From Rhodoblastus acidophilus (lineage in GTDB: Bacteria > Pseudomonadota > Alphaproteobacteria > Rhizobiales > Beijerinckiaceae): DNA of 64,000 nucleotides. Below the pieces are notes generated by a model that was given only the letters and a program-made list of their open reading frames with translations, was not told the origin of the DNA and ran no database searches. The stretch lies in the NCBI RefSeq assembly GCF_900187365.1, contig NZ_FYDG01000001.1:744001-808000 (forward strand). Direction: 5' to 3'. This document shows, in pieces, positions 52,834 to 62,523 of the stretch (positions within the stretch are counted from its first letter, which is position 1; each line of letters opens with the position of its first letter). A program made the translations under genes and the position numbers.

Positions 52834-55800
52834 TCAGGCGTTGCCGGGTTGGGCCGGGGCGGCCGGCGAACCCGCCCATTCGGTGTTGGCCGGAATGGAT
52901 TCGCCCTTCATCACAATGGTCTGCGGCCCGAGCCGGGCGAAATCGCCGACATGGGAATCGTAGAGCACGGTGGAGCCCGCGCCGACGGTCACGCCGGAGC
53001 CGAGGCGGACGCGGCCCACCTTCATCACGCGATCCTCGTACAAATGGGTCTGCAGCGCGCAGAGCACGTTCAGGGAGCAGAAGTCGCCGACCTCGACGCA
53101 GTCGAATTCGGTGATGTCGGTCATGTCGAACACGCAGCCCTTGCCGATCTTCGCGCCGAACATCCGCATGAACCACGGCAGGAACGGCGTGCAGCGCAGA
53201 TGCTCCAGCATGACGCGGCCGGCGAGGCCCCAATAGAGCACGGCGACGGCCTCGGTGCGCATCGCCCACCACGACCACATCGGTTTGGTCACAGGCTCGT
53301 AGCGCCCCATGGTCGCCCATTTCACGCCGACGACCACCAGCGTCATGGCCGCCGCGATCAAAGTCGAAGCCGCGACGAACTTCCAGAACACCTCGCCATA
53401 GCGTCCTTCGAGCATGGCGGGGCCGAACCATTCGATGGCCCAGGTGCCGAAGGTGATGAACAGCATGGTCGGCAGCGAAATATGCACCGCCTCGAACACG
53501 CCGCGCGCGAAAACTTTCCATTTCGGCGCTTCATAGGTCCAGTTGGCGCCGGCGCTGTCAAACTTCTGGCGCACCGGCAGCTTGATCGGCGGCGAGCCGA
53601 ACCAGGTGTCGCCGGGCGACATCAATTCATTGGCCGGCGGCTTGGACTTGATGCCGATCAGCGCGCCGTCGGGGATGATGGCGCCGGGCGGCAGCACGCC
53701 GTCATTGCCGATGAACACGCGCGCGCCGGTTTTCAGCTTCTCCAGCGTCATCCAGCCGCGCCGGATGTCCTCGTCGCCGATGATCGCCTCGTCGGCGATA
53801 AAACACTTGTCGCCGATCTCGATCAGGTCGTAGCGGCCGGACAGGTTGGTGGAGATTTCCGAGCCTTGGCCGATTTTCGCGCCCATCAGTCGATACCACC
53901 AGCGCATGTAGATGGTGGCGTAGAGCGAGGACAGCGTTTCCAGCGTCACCTCGATGGCCAGGGCCACCGCCCATTTGCGCATGTAGAACCACGAGTAGAC
54001 CGAATAGCGGCCTTCGCGCACGCGCGGCAGCACGATCCAGCGCACGGCGGCGATGAAGCCCACGGTCACCAGCACCATGACGAAGGAGGTGGGCCAGGCC
54101 ATGACGGGAATCGCCGCCATATAGAGCTGCCGGCTCACCGCGGCGAGGCCGAGCGCCTCGTCGATGCGGTCGAACACCCAGAAGGCCGGGAACAACGGCA
54201 GCAGGCCGACCGGCGGGATCGCCAGCAGCAGCAGGGTGTAGAGGAAGGTCTGCAGGCTGCGGCGCCCGGACGAAACCTTGGCGGCGGGCGGCAGCGCCTC
54301 CTTGTTGACCGAACCGATGCAGCGCGCCGGCGATCCGTCCCAAATCTCCCAGGCGCCAAGCCGGGTGTGCGGCGAGATGGCGCTGAGGTCGCGCATTTCC
54401 GCGCCCTCCTCCAGCACGCAATTTTCCGAAATCGCGCAGGAGGAGCCGATGTAACATTCGGGGCCGATGTCGATAGTCCCGACGATCATCTCATTGCCGA
54501 CGAAGGACACATTGGCGAGCTTGGCGCGCACGCCGATTGTGGCCCCCGCCCCGATCGTCACCAGATCGAGCGCGCCGATCTCCAGTTCGGAAATATTGGC
54601 GTCCTGCCCGACCTTGACGCCGAGCGCCTGCAAATAGACCCGCATCAGCGGCGAGCACTGGAACCATTTGATATGGGTGAGGCCGAGCATGCGCTGCACC
54701 AGCCACCAGCGGAAATAATACAGCCCCCACAACGGATAGCGGCCCGGCTTGAACCGGCCGATCACGATCCATTTGGTCGCGATGGCGAGGCAGACCGTGA
54801 GAATGTTGACCACGACATAGACGCCGAGCAGCGACGCCACTTCCTGGCCGAAGCTGGCGTCCGTGTCGGTGAGCAGCATGTAGGACACGAAAATGCCCAG
54901 CCATTGCGCCGTGGCCAGCGCCAGCAGGAACGGCACGCAGACGGCCTGGGCGAGGCCGCACAGAAAGCGGCGCAACAGCGGCGGCGGCGTGAAGGTCAGG
55001 TCGGCGGGCGTCCCGGCGACGGCGACCTTTTCGTCGAGCAGGACGGCGATGGCGCGCAACGTGCGGGCGCTGTACATATCCTGAAGCGTAATGCCGGCGA
55101 GGCGCGGCGTCTGGCGCACAATGGAGACAAAGCGCGCCGCCAGCAGCGAATGTCCGCCCAGATCGGTGAAGAAATCGGCGTCGAACGGCACCGTTTGCGG
55201 CGGCAGCACTTTCAGCGCCGCCTCCAGCAGGATCGCCTCCGTCTCGGTCTGCGGATCCTCCTGCGCCTCGGTCGCGGCGGCCGGCGCGGTCAGCGGCTCC
55301 TTCTTCAGCGCCTTGCGGTCCACCTTGCCGGACGACAGGCGAGGCAAGATGTCGCGAATCTCGTATCGGGCCGGCGTCATGTAAGGCGGCAGCGTCGCGC
55401 GCAAGCCGGCGCGAAGGGCCTTGGGGTCGAGCGGCGCGTCGTTTTCGCGGACGAGGAAGGCCACCAGTTGATCGAGCCCGTCGTCCTGGCGCAGCACCAC
55501 GGCGGCCTGCTTGACGCCCGGCTGTTCCGACAGCTTGGCCTCGATCTCGCCCAGTTCGACGCGGAAGCCGCGGATTTTCACCTGATCGTCGATGCGGCCA
55601 TGGAACGAGAGGCGGCCGTCGGCCTCCATCACCACCGCGTCGCCGGAGCGGTACAGGATCGGGTCGTCGCCGGCGGAGTCGAAGGGATTGGCGATGAACT
55701 TTTGCGCCGTCAGAGCGTCGCGCTTCAAATAGCCGCGCGCCACGCCGGGGCCGCCGATCAGCAATTCGCCTTCCACGCCGCGCGGCAGCAGAGTGTTGGC

Positions 55801-56883
55801 CTCGTCGGCGACATAGCAGGTGTAGTTGGCGATGGGGCAGCCGATGGTCACGGCCTCGTTCGGACGAACCTCGGCCATGGTGGCGACCACGGTCGCCTCG
55901 GTCGGACCGTAGGAATTGAAAATGGTGCGGCCCGGCTTGCACCAGCGCACCGCGACCGACGGCGGGCAGGCCTCGCCGCCGAGAATGATGACGCGCAGAG
56001 AAGCCACATCACGCGGCAGCAGCGACAGCAGCGTCGGCACGGTGTCGAGCACGCTGACGCCGATTTCGTCCATCAGGTCCGGCAGGCGCTCGGCCTCGCC
56101 CATGACCTCGGGCGTGGCCACGAACAGTTCCGCCCCAACTAGATAGGGAATCCAGATTTCCTCCATCGACAGGTCGAAGGCGATGGAGGCGCCCTGGAAC
56201 ACCACATCGGCGCGGGTTACGCCATAATTGGCGTTGGCCGAACGCAGATAGTGGCAGATGTTGCGGTTGGTGACGACGATGCCTTTCGGCACGCCCGTCG
56301 ATCCCGACGTATAGATCATATAGGCGGGATGATCGGGCGTCGTCCCGCGCGCGCGGGCGTCCACCGGCGTCTGGTCGTTGGCGTCGATCAGATCGGCTTC
56401 GGTGACGATCGCCGCGCTGATGCCGCCGCGCGCCTTGGCCGCGAACGTCTCGGAGGTGAGCAGCGCCTTGGCCTGGGCGTCCTGCAGGCAGGTTTCGATG
56501 CGTTCGACCGGGGCGTCGGCGTCGAACGGCAGCCAGGCCGCGCCGGTCTTGGCGATGGCGATCTGGCTGATCAGCAGTTCGGGGCCGCGCGCGCCCCACA
56601 GGCCCACCACGTCGCCGGGGCCGATGCCGCGCCGCGCCAGCCCGCGCGCCAGGGCCGTCGCTTCGTGATCGACCCGCGCGTAGGACAGCTTGCGCTCCAT
56701 CGTGGTCATGGCGATGGCTTGCGGCGCCGCCTCGACCGTGGCCGCGAAAATTTCGGACAAAAGTTCGTCGCGCAGGAATTCGGGCCGTTTCGGGCCGCGC
56801 AGCATCGAAAGCTGCGTGCGGAATTCGGCGCCGCCGGCCCGAATTTCGGAAGCAACTATCGTTTCTGCGTCTGATTCGCTCAT
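52834..56883 (-). CDS. Pls/PosA-type membrane nonribosomal peptide synthetase
   Basis: The 1349-residue product has an adenylation domain (about 45-535: YTSGSTGVPKG near 190, NSYGPTEATV, YRSGD, PRLSSGKVDRK) and a carrier domain (about 550-615: DFFTDLGGHSLLAARFV with the pantetheine Ser near 577). A long C-terminal membrane region (640-1349) follows, with about six helices and repeated hexapeptide-like strands (ANISELEIGALDLVTIGAGA and KIGKGCVFDMTDIT), i.e. tandem left-handed beta-helix segments. This matches the terminal domain of epsilon-poly-lysine synthase and relatives that make cationic homopolymers without a condensation domain. The amino-acid substrate is not readable by eye. The gene is followed by marR and the amidase gene. 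Confidence 0.88.
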   Translation of the reverse strand: MSESDAETIVASEIRAGGAEFRTQLSMLRGPKRPEFLRDELLSEIFAATVEAAPQAIAMTTMERKLSYARVDHEATALARGLARRGIGPGDVVGLWGARGPELLISQIAIAKTGAAWLPFDADAPVERIETCLQDAQAKALLTSETFAAKARGGISAAIVTEADLIDANDQTPVDARARGTTPDHPAYMIYTSGSTGVPKGIVVTNRNICHYLRSANANYGVTRADVVFQGASIAFDLSMEEIWIPYLVGAELFVATPEVMGEAERLPDLMDEIGVSVLDTVPTLLSLLPRDVASLRVIILGGEACPPSVAVRWCKPGRTIFNSYGPTEATVVATMAEVRPNEAVTIGCPIANYTCYVADEANTLLPRGVEGELLIGGPGVARGYLKRDALTAQKFIANPFDSAGDDPILYRSGDAVVMEADGRLSFHGRIDDQVKIRGFRVELGEIEAKLSEQPGVKQAAVVLRQDDGLDQLVAFLVRENDAPLDPKALRAGLRATLPPYMTPARYEIRDILPRLSSGKVDRKALKKEPLTAPAAATEAQEDPQTETEAILLEAALKVLPPQTVPFDADFFTDLGGHSLLAARFVSIVRQTPRLAGITLQDMYSARTLRAIAVLLDEKVAVAGTPADLTFTPPPLLRRFLCGLAQAVCVPFLLALATAQWLGIFVSYMLLTDTDASFGQEVASLLGVYVVVNILTVCLAIATKWIVIGRFKPGRYPLWGLYYFRWWLVQRMLGLTHIKWFQCSPLMRVYLQALGVKVGQDANISELEIGALDLVTIGAGATIGVRAKLANVSFVGNEMIVGTIDIGPECYIGSSCAISENCVLEEGAEMRDLSAISPHTRLGAWEIWDGSPARCIGSVNKEALPPAAKVSSGRRSLQTFLYTLLLLAIPPVGLLPLFPAFWVFDRIDEALGLAAVSRQLYMAAIPVMAWPTSFVMVLVTVGFIAAVRWIVLPRVREGRYSVYSWFYMRKWAVALAIEVTLETLSSLYATIYMRWWYRLMGAKIGQGSEISTNLSGRYDLIEIGDKCFIADEAIIGDEDIRRGWMTLEKLKTGARVFIGNDGVLPPGAIIPDGALIGIKSKPPANELMSPGDTWFGSPPIKLPVRQKFDSAGANWTYEAPKWKVFARGVFEAVHISLPTMLFITFGTWAIEWFGPAMLEGRYGEVFWKFVAASTLIAAAMTLVVVGVKWATMGRYEPVTKPMWSWWAMRTEAVAVLYWGLAGRVMLEHLRCTPFLPWFMRMFGAKIGKGCVFDMTDITEFDCVEVGDFCSLNVLCALQTHLYEDRVMKVGRVRLGSGVTVGAGSTVLYDSHVGDFARLGPQTIVMKGESIPANTEWAGSPAAPAQPGNA

Positions 56884-57128
56884 TGTCTTGATCCGTCTGG
56901 AGCCCGGGGCGCTGATCGCGGCGACTTCGCGATCCGCCTGGCGTTGTGTCTCGACTACGTGGCTTGTCTGAAACTGCGCTCAAGACAAAGGGTCACGCGC
57001 CAGCGGGACGCGGGGCGGCTTCGTCTACCATGGTTTTCACTCGCGTCCTACCCGCAATCGTCGATTCGGCCGCTCAGCTTTCATGCAAATCACTGCGATG
57101 CTAGGAATAGGGAAAAGGAGGCGGGAAC

Positions 57129-57980
57129 ATGGCGCAAATGGATCGTTCGGTCTGGTTCGTCACCGGATGTTCGACCGGCTTCGGCCGCGAGATCGCCCGG
57201 CAATTGCTCGAAGCGGGCAAAAAGGTGATCGTGACCGCGCGCGACGCGGCGAAAATCGCCGATCTCGCCGCCCTGGCGCCGGACAACGCGCTGGCCCTCG
57301 GCCTTAATGTCGACAAGCCCGAACAGATCGCCGAGGCCGTCGCGGCGGCCCAACAAAAATTCGGGAGGATCGACGTCCTCGTCAACAACGCCGGCTATGG
57401 CTATCTGGCGGCGGTCGAGGAAGGCGAGGACGACGAGATCCGCGCGCTGTTCGAGACCAATGTGTTCGGCCTCGCCGCGCTGTGCCGCGCCGTTCTGCCG
57501 ATCATGCGGGCGCAGCGTTCCGGCGTGATCGTCAATCTCTCCTCCATGGGCGGCGTGTGCGGCTTCCCCGGCATCGGCTATTACAACGCCACCAAATTCG
57601 CCGTGGAGGGCCTGTCCGAAGCCATGGCGCAGGAACTGGCGCCGCTCGGCGTCAAGGTCCTGATCGTCGAGCCCGGCCCGTTCCGCACCGACTGGGCGGG
57701 GCGCTCGCTGAAAACCCCGAAACGGCCGATCGACGCCTATGCGGACACCGCCATCGCCCGCCGCGAGGCCACGCAGGCGTATAGCGGGACGCAATTGGGA
57801 GACCCGGCGCGCGGCGCGGCCGCCATCATCCGCGCCGCCGAGAGCGACGCCCCGCCGCTGCGGCTGGTGCTGGGCTCGGTGGCGCAAAATGTCATCGGCG
57901 CGCGCGCCGAGGCTTTTCGCAAGGAATTGGAGGCCGGGCGCGAAACCGCCCTGGCCTGCGACTTCCCCAAAGAGGCTTGA
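57129..57980 (+). CDS. short-chain dehydrogenase/reductase
   Basis: The 283-residue classical SDR has the cofactor motif VWFVTGCSTGFGREIA near 12, NNAGYGYL, the catalytic Ser in VNLSSMGGV and YxxxK in YYNATKFAVEGLS near 155. The T-G-C-S-T-G-F-G start is typical of the retinol-dehydrogenase-like group. The substrate is unknown. The ATG at 57129 has GGAGG eight bases upstream. It is divergent from the Pls-type gene (245 bases). Confidence 0.92.
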   Translation: MAQMDRSVWFVTGCSTGFGREIARQLLEAGKKVIVTARDAAKIADLAALAPDNALALGLNVDKPEQIAEAVAAAQQKFGRIDVLVNNAGYGYLAAVEEGEDDEIRALFETNVFGLAALCRAVLPIMRAQRSGVIVNLSSMGGVCGFPGIGYYNATKFAVEGLSEAMAQELAPLGVKVLIVEPGPFRTDWAGRSLKTPKRPIDAYADTAIARREATQAYSGTQLGDPARGAAAIIRAAESDAPPLRLVLGSVAQNVIGARAEAFRKELEAGRETALACDFPKEA

Positions 57981-58061
57981 AAACCCAGCCCTTGCCGGGG
58001 CCGCTTGACTCTTCTCGCAAGGTCACGCCAAGGTCGCGCCGGAACTTTCGGGATCAAGCGT

Positions 58062-58190
58062 ATGGCCAAAGTCTTGCGTATCGCCGCCGTTTTCGCCCTC
58101 GGCCTTGCGGCCTCGGCCTGCACGCCTTGCGGCGACTGGTCGAAGTTCAACAGTTTTCCCGGCGCCTGCCACTCGAGCGAGGCCAAATAG
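58062..58190 (+). CDS. small lipoprotein-like peptide
   Basis: The 42-residue product has a lipobox-type start (MAKVLRIAAVFALGLAASAC) and a cysteine-containing tail (TPCGDWSKFN, then PGACHSSEAK). A longer frame to 58005 gives only a non-hydrophobic tail, so I take the ATG at 58062. Short secreted peptides of this kind occur in many Rhizobiales genomes. No function is known. Confidence 0.55.
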   Translation: MAKVLRIAAVFALGLAASACTPCGDWSKFNSFPGACHSSEAK

Positions 58191-58276
58191 CGCGGCCAAG
58201 CCGCGCAAAGGCGCCAGACTTGCGCTTGACTTTCGCAGCCCGAGCGGTTTGACCGGGGGCCTTCCCGGAGGTCGCC

Positions 58277-59053
58277 GTGAGCCAACGTTCAAGAAAAACA
58301 AGAAAAGTCGCGCCGCGCATCGGCCTGATAGGTCTCGGCGCGTTTGGCCGGCTGATCGCCGCCCATCTCGGCGGCCGCTTCGCGCTGCTCGGCTACGACC
58401 CTCAGGTCCAGGCGCCGATCAAGGGCGTCATCGCGGCGACCCTGGCCGAAGCGGCGGCGTGCGACGTGGTGATCCTCGCGGCGCCGGTGCCGGCCCTGCG
58501 CGAAATCTGCCGCGAGATCCGCCCCTGCCTGCGTGCGGGCGCGCTGGTCCTCGACGTCGGCTCGGTCAAGGTGCTGCCGGCCCAGATCATGCGCGAGGAG
58601 CTGCCCGATCATGTGGACATTGTCGGCACGCATCCGATGTTCGGACCGCAGAGCGCGCGCGGCGGCGTCAAGGGGCTGAAAATCGTGCTGTGCCCGATCC
58701 GGGGCCATTGGACCCGGCCGCTGGCCGGCTGGCTGCGCCAGACCTTCCAGCTCGACGCCATCATCGCCACGCCGGAGCAGCACGACCGCGAAGCCGCCAT
58801 GGTGCAGGGCCTGACGCATCTGATCGCCAAGGTGCTGGTGGAGATGGAGCCCCTGCCCCGCTCGATGACCACCGTCAGCTTCGACCTGCTGATGCGCGCG
58901 GTGGACATGGTGCGTCACGACGCGCCGGAAGTTTTTTACGCCATCGAGCGCATGAATCCCTTTGTGCCGGACGTGCGCCGCAAGTTTTTCGGGCTGGCGG
59001 CGGACCTCGCCGAACATCTGGAGCACAACGGCGAAAGCCAAAGCTCACGGTAG
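58277..59053 (+). CDS. prephenate/arogenate dehydrogenase-like protein
   Basis: The 258-residue TyrA-type protein has a Rossmann start (IGLIGLGAFGRLIAAHLGG near 15) and the active-site GTHPMFGPQSARGGVKGL near 115, with the His that contacts substrate, then HLIAKVLVEMEP. It likely makes tyrosine precursors from prephenate or arogenate. The ACT domain is missing. The GTG at 58277 has GGAGG five bases upstream. The stop overlaps the convergent CorC-type gene by nine bases. Confidence 0.85.
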   Translation: MSQRSRKTRKVAPRIGLIGLGAFGRLIAAHLGGRFALLGYDPQVQAPIKGVIAATLAEAAACDVVILAAPVPALREICREIRPCLRAGALVLDVGSVKVLPAQIMREELPDHVDIVGTHPMFGPQSARGGVKGLKIVLCPIRGHWTRPLAGWLRQTFQLDAIIATPEQHDREAAMVQGLTHLIAKVLVEMEPLPRSMTTVSFDLLMRAVDMVRHDAPEVFYAIERMNPFVPDVRRKFFGLAADLAEHLEHNGESQSSR

Positions 59054-60343
59054 CGCCTCCGGGGCTGGCGGCGAAAGCGGACTCGCCAGCACCTTGTCGA
59101 TCCGGCGACCATCGAGATCGACCACTTCCAGGCGCCAGCCGGCGACATCGACGCAATCGCCGGTCGCCGGCAGCCGGCGCATGGCCTGCAACACCAGCCC
59201 GGCCATGGTCTCGTAGTCGCCGTCGGGCAGGCGAAACCCCAGTTGATCCGCCACTTCGTCGGCGGGCGTCGCGCCCGAGATCAGCCAGGACCCATTTGGG
59301 CGCCGGACCATTTCCGGCCCGTCGTCCGCCGCGTCGGAGCGGAACGCCCCGGCGATGGCGTCCAGCACATCCGCAGGCGTCGCCAGCCCCTCGAAATGAC
59401 CATATTCGTCATGCACCAGCGCCATCGGCGTCTCAGCGGCTTTAAGGGTCGCGAGCAGGTTGAGCGCATCCAGCCCGTCGGGCACGACCGGCGCGGTCTT
59501 GAGCAAGGCGCGAACGTCCAGCTCCGCGCCCGACAAAACCGCGTCGAGCGCGTCCTTGACATAGAGAACGCCGAGAATCTCGTCTGCGCCGCCGTCGAAA
59601 GCCGGAAGCCGCGAGTGGCGCGCCTTGCGCAGGGTTTCGCGAATCTCTGGCGCGGGCCGGGACAGGTCCAGCCATTGGACCTCGGTGCGCGGCGTCATTA
59701 ACGTGCGCGCGGTGCGGTCGCCCATGCGCAGCACGCCCGAAATCATGCGATGCTCGTCGCGCTCGATCACGCCGGCGCCGGCCGCTTCCGCGACCAGCGT
59801 CTTGATCTCGTCCTCGGTGATGGCGTGCTCGCCGGCGTCCGAAGCCCCGAACAGTCTCATGACCAGCCGGGTTGAGGCGTCCAGCAGCCAGATCAGCGGC
59901 GCGGCGGCGCGCGACAGCGCCACCATGGCCGGCGCCATGGCGCAGGCGATGGCTTCGGGATTGCGCAGCGCGAGCTGTTTCGGCACGAGTTCGCCCACCA
60001 CCACCGACAGATAGGCGATGAGGCCGAGCACCACGCCGTAGCCAGCTGTATCCGCGACCCAGCGCGAGGCGCCCTGCTCCAGCAGGATATCCGTCAAGGC
60101 CGCGCCCAGCGCGGCGCCGGAGAATGCGCCGGCGAGAACGCCGATCAGGGTGATGCCGATCTGGACGGTGGACAGGAACCGTCCCGGCGCCTCCGCCAGC
60201 GTCAAGGCCGACCGGGCGCCGGCGCGCCCGCCGTTCGCCAGCGCGGCGAGCCGGGATTTCCGGGATGAGACAACCGCCAGTTCCGACAGCGCGAAGACGG
60301 CGTTCAACGCGATCAGTCCGATCGCGACGGCGAGTTCGATCAA
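59045..60343 (-). CDS. CorC/HlyC family transporter (CNNM-type)
   Basis: The 432-residue product has an N-terminal DUF21 domain with four hydrophobic segments (about 3-180: LNAVFALSELAVVSSRKSRL then STVQIGITLIGVLAGAFSGA), two CBS domains (about 205-330: RTLMTPRTEVQWLDLSRPAP and LVHDEYGHFEGLATPADVLD) and a C-terminal CorC_HlyC domain. Relatives move Mg/Co or resist haemolysin stress. The start is a TTG at 60343, with the first helix beginning at once; no in-frame ATG is nearby. Confidence 0.92.
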   Translation of the reverse strand: MIELAVAIGLIALNAVFALSELAVVSSRKSRLAALANGGRAGARSALTLAEAPGRFLSTVQIGITLIGVLAGAFSGAALGAALTDILLEQGASRWVADTAGYGVVLGLIAYLSVVVGELVPKQLALRNPEAIACAMAPAMVALSRAAAPLIWLLDASTRLVMRLFGASDAGEHAITEDEIKTLVAEAAGAGVIERDEHRMISGVLRMGDRTARTLMTPRTEVQWLDLSRPAPEIRETLRKARHSRLPAFDGGADEILGVLYVKDALDAVLSGAELDVRALLKTAPVVPDGLDALNLLATLKAAETPMALVHDEYGHFEGLATPADVLDAIAGAFRSDAADDGPEMVRRPNGSWLISGATPADEVADQLGFRLPDGDYETMAGLVLQAMRRLPATGDCVDVAGWRLEVVDLDGRRIDKVLASPLSPPAPEALP

Positions 60344-60491
60344 TTTCCTGACATGGACCCGCGCATGGCCCTCCTCTGCGGCGCCTCGCCCTCAAGATAA
60401 GGGGAAATCCTGAAAGGCGAAACCGATCCTGGCCGCAAGAACCAGATTGCGACGCCGCGAAGCCGCGCGCCGGGAACGACGCCCCCTGGGT

Positions 60492-61109
60492 TCAAGCGTT
60501 GAGTTTGGGTTCCCCCGCCGTGGCGGCGAAGGCCGGAACGCGCTGTGTGAAATCGTCGAACCAGGCGACAAGGCGGGGATGAGCGGCGCGCCATTCGCCG
60601 GAAAAGCGCAGATCGAGATAGCCCAGCGCGCACGCCAGGGCGATCTGCCCGATGTCGGGCGTTCCGTCCAACGCCGGGGGCACCTGTTCCAACTGCGCCA
60701 GCGCGCGCTGGATCTTGCCTCCCTGGTGCGCCAGCCATTTCGCGCTGCGCTCCTGCGGCTCGCGATACCGCGATTCGTAAACGATGAGAACGGCGGAGTC
60801 GGTGAGCCCGTCCGCCAGAGCTTCAAGCACGAGGGCGCGCGTGCGCGCCTTCGGGTCGCGTGGGATGACGCCGCCGCCGCCGGCCTGCTCATCGAGCCAG
60901 GCGGCGATCACGGCGCTGTCGTAGATACATTCGCCGTCATTCGTCTCCAGCACGGGAATCTTCCCAAGCGGATTCTTGTCGCGAAGCGGGTCGGCCGGAT
61001 CAAGCGTATCCACCGGCGTCAGCGCCATGTCCTCGGAGAGCCGAAGCACGGCCGCGGCGACGCGAACCTTGCGCGAAAACGGCGAAGGCGGAGAATAATA
61101 CAGCTTCAT
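60492..61109 (-). CDS. glutathione S-transferase
   Basis: The 205-residue product has a thioredoxin-fold N-terminal domain (MKLYYSPPSPFSRKVRVAAA, then NPLGKIPVLETNDGECIYDS, the glutathione-contacting cis-Pro and Asp-Ser) and an all-helical C-terminal domain. It resembles the beta/other-class GSTs of alphaproteobacteria. The ATG at 61109 has GGGAGG six bases upstream; the longer frame to 61142 is not supported. It is followed by an independent CorC-type gene on the same strand. Confidence 0.93.
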   Translation of the reverse strand: MKLYYSPPSPFSRKVRVAAAVLRLSEDMALTPVDTLDPADPLRDKNPLGKIPVLETNDGECIYDSAVIAAWLDEQAGGGGVIPRDPKARTRALVLEALADGLTDSAVLIVYESRYREPQERSAKWLAHQGGKIQRALAQLEQVPPALDGTPDIGQIALACALGYLDLRFSGEWRAAHPRLVAWFDDFTQRVPAFAATAGEPKLNA

Positions 61110-61213
61110 CGGCGACCTCCCGGCGCATGTCGCGCGGACCAAAGGAAATCATGCCGATTTCCAGCGCGCGGGCAAGTGCGGATGGCGCATCCGAGACGTT
61201 CGAGCGCGTCGAA

Positions 61214-61426
61214 TTATTCGAGATGGAGATTGACCGCCTTGGGTCCCTTGCCCTTCTTGTCGGGCTCGACCTCGAAGGTCAGCCGTTGGCCTTCGTTCAG
61301 CGAAGCGAGGCCTGCCTGCTCCACCGCCGTGATATGGACGAAAATATCCTTTCCGCCATCGGTCGGCTTGATGAAGCCATAGCCTTTTTCCGCATTGAAA
61401 AACTTGATCACGCCCTGTTGCGTCAT
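61214..61426 (-). CDS. CspA-family cold-shock protein
   Basis: The 70-residue product has RNP1 (KGYGFI) and RNP2 (DIFVHI), and so binds single-stranded nucleic acid. The ATG at 61426 has GGAGGAAGG upstream; the longer frame to 61477 adds a tail outside the family. A leader gap of about 250 bases (61427-61677) precedes it, as is usual for cold-shock genes with structured leaders, although I could not find a clear promoter in it. Confidence 0.95.
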   Translation of the reverse strand: MTQQGVIKFFNAEKGYGFIKPTDGGKDIFVHITAVEQAGLASLNEGQRLTFEVEPDKKGKGPKAVNLHLE

Positions 61427-61677
61427 GACGCCCTTCCTCCGGTCATAAGCCGATCGGCGGGCGGCCGATATTGCCATTCCTGCAATCCTGAGCCCCCCAG
61501 CCGTTTCGGCTGATTGGGCGGATTGTCTTGCGTGTCAGAGTCTTCTTTTGTGCAAGACCGCGTCGCGGATGTTTCCGTCAGCGCCTTCGGCGTCAGCCGA
61601 AGCCCCTCCCAAATCGCCGCCAAGTTGCGGCATATTGACGCAAATGGCAAGAGGGAGCGCGCGCCTCCCCTATATCT

Positions 61678-62523
61678 TTATTGTGAAGGAACTTTAGAGG
61701 CGTCCGTTTTTTTGCCGAAAGGTTCGAGCCAAAACCGGGCCGTACCATCCTGCGCAAGCAGACGGGTCAACTCCGGAAGCAAGACGGAGGCTTCTTCTTC
61801 AAGAACATAAGGCGGATTGACGACGACCAGCCCGGTCCGGCCCAGCCCCTTGCCGGGCGCCCTCGCCTGCAGGTCGATGCGCAATCCCTCCGCCAGGCCG
61901 CCGATCTCGCGGCAAAACGCGTCCGCGATCTCCGGCTCCTTCACCGGCTGCCAGATCATGAACGTCCCGCCCGGCCATTTCTTCAGGGCGGCGGCGACCG
62001 AATCGAAGGCGCGCTCATAATCGTCGCGGCGCTCGAACGGCGGATCGATCAAAACGAGACCACGCCGCTCGGGCGGCGGAACGAAGGCGTTCAGGCCCTC
62101 GTAGCCGTCCCTCTCGATCACCTTGACCCGCGCGTCCCGTCCCAGCGCGCGGCGCAGGGCGGCCGCAGCCTGCGGCAGCAATTCGCAACACAGCGCTTTG
62201 TCTTGGGGGCGCAAAAAGCTTTGGGCGATTTTCGGCGAGCCAGGATAGAGCGGCCCGGCGCCGACGCTGTCGAGATAAGGCGCCAGCAATTCCGCGGCGG
62301 CGGGGGACAAGCTCGCGGCGCGCAGCCGGTCGATGCCGTCGCGCGCCTCGCCGGAGCGTTGCGCCTCCGATCCCGAGAGATCGTAAAGCCCCGCCCCGGA
62401 ATGGGTGTCGATGTAGCGGAACGCCTTGTCCTTGCGCCGCAAATACAGCAGCGTCCGCACCAGCAGCGCGTGTTTCAAAACATCGGCGAAATTGCCGGCG
62501 TGGAATTCGTGGCGATAATTCAT
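61678..62523 (-). CDS. rlmJ: 23S rRNA (adenine(2030)-N6)-methyltransferase RlmJ
   Basis: The 281-residue product starts with the RlmJ signature MNYRHEFHAGNFADVLKHA, then KAFRYIDTHSGAGLYDL (SAM-binding), and LVLIDPPFERRDDYERAF (the catalytic DPPF) near 165, then MIWQPVKEPE. It methylates A2030 of 23S rRNA and is needed for use of DNA as a carbon source in E. coli. The ATG at 62523 overlaps the stop of the RNase T2 gene by four bases (ATGA), so the two are coupled. The longer frame to 63234 runs through that gene. Confidence 0.97.
   Translation of the reverse strand: MNYRHEFHAGNFADVLKHALLVRTLLYLRRKDKAFRYIDTHSGAGLYDLSGSEAQRSGEARDGIDRLRAASLSPAAAELLAPYLDSVGAGPLYPGSPKIAQSFLRPQDKALCCELLPQAAAALRRALGRDARVKVIERDGYEGLNAFVPPPERRGLVLIDPPFERRDDYERAFDSVAAALKKWPGGTFMIWQPVKEPEIADAFCREIGGLAEGLRIDLQARAPGKGLGRTGLVVVNPPYVLEEEASVLLPELTRLLAQDGTARFWLEPFGKKTDASKVPSQ

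Noticed and set aside
52024-56142. 1372-codon open frame on the plus strand opposite the Pls-type gene
   Set aside because: It is antisense to a gene with clear domains, and its translation is low-complexity and rich in Arg, Gln and His, typical of the mirror frame of a GC-rich gene.
61179-61193. CGGATG/CATCCG hairpin after the cold-shock gene
   Set aside because: There is no T-run on the minus strand, so I did not call it a terminator.
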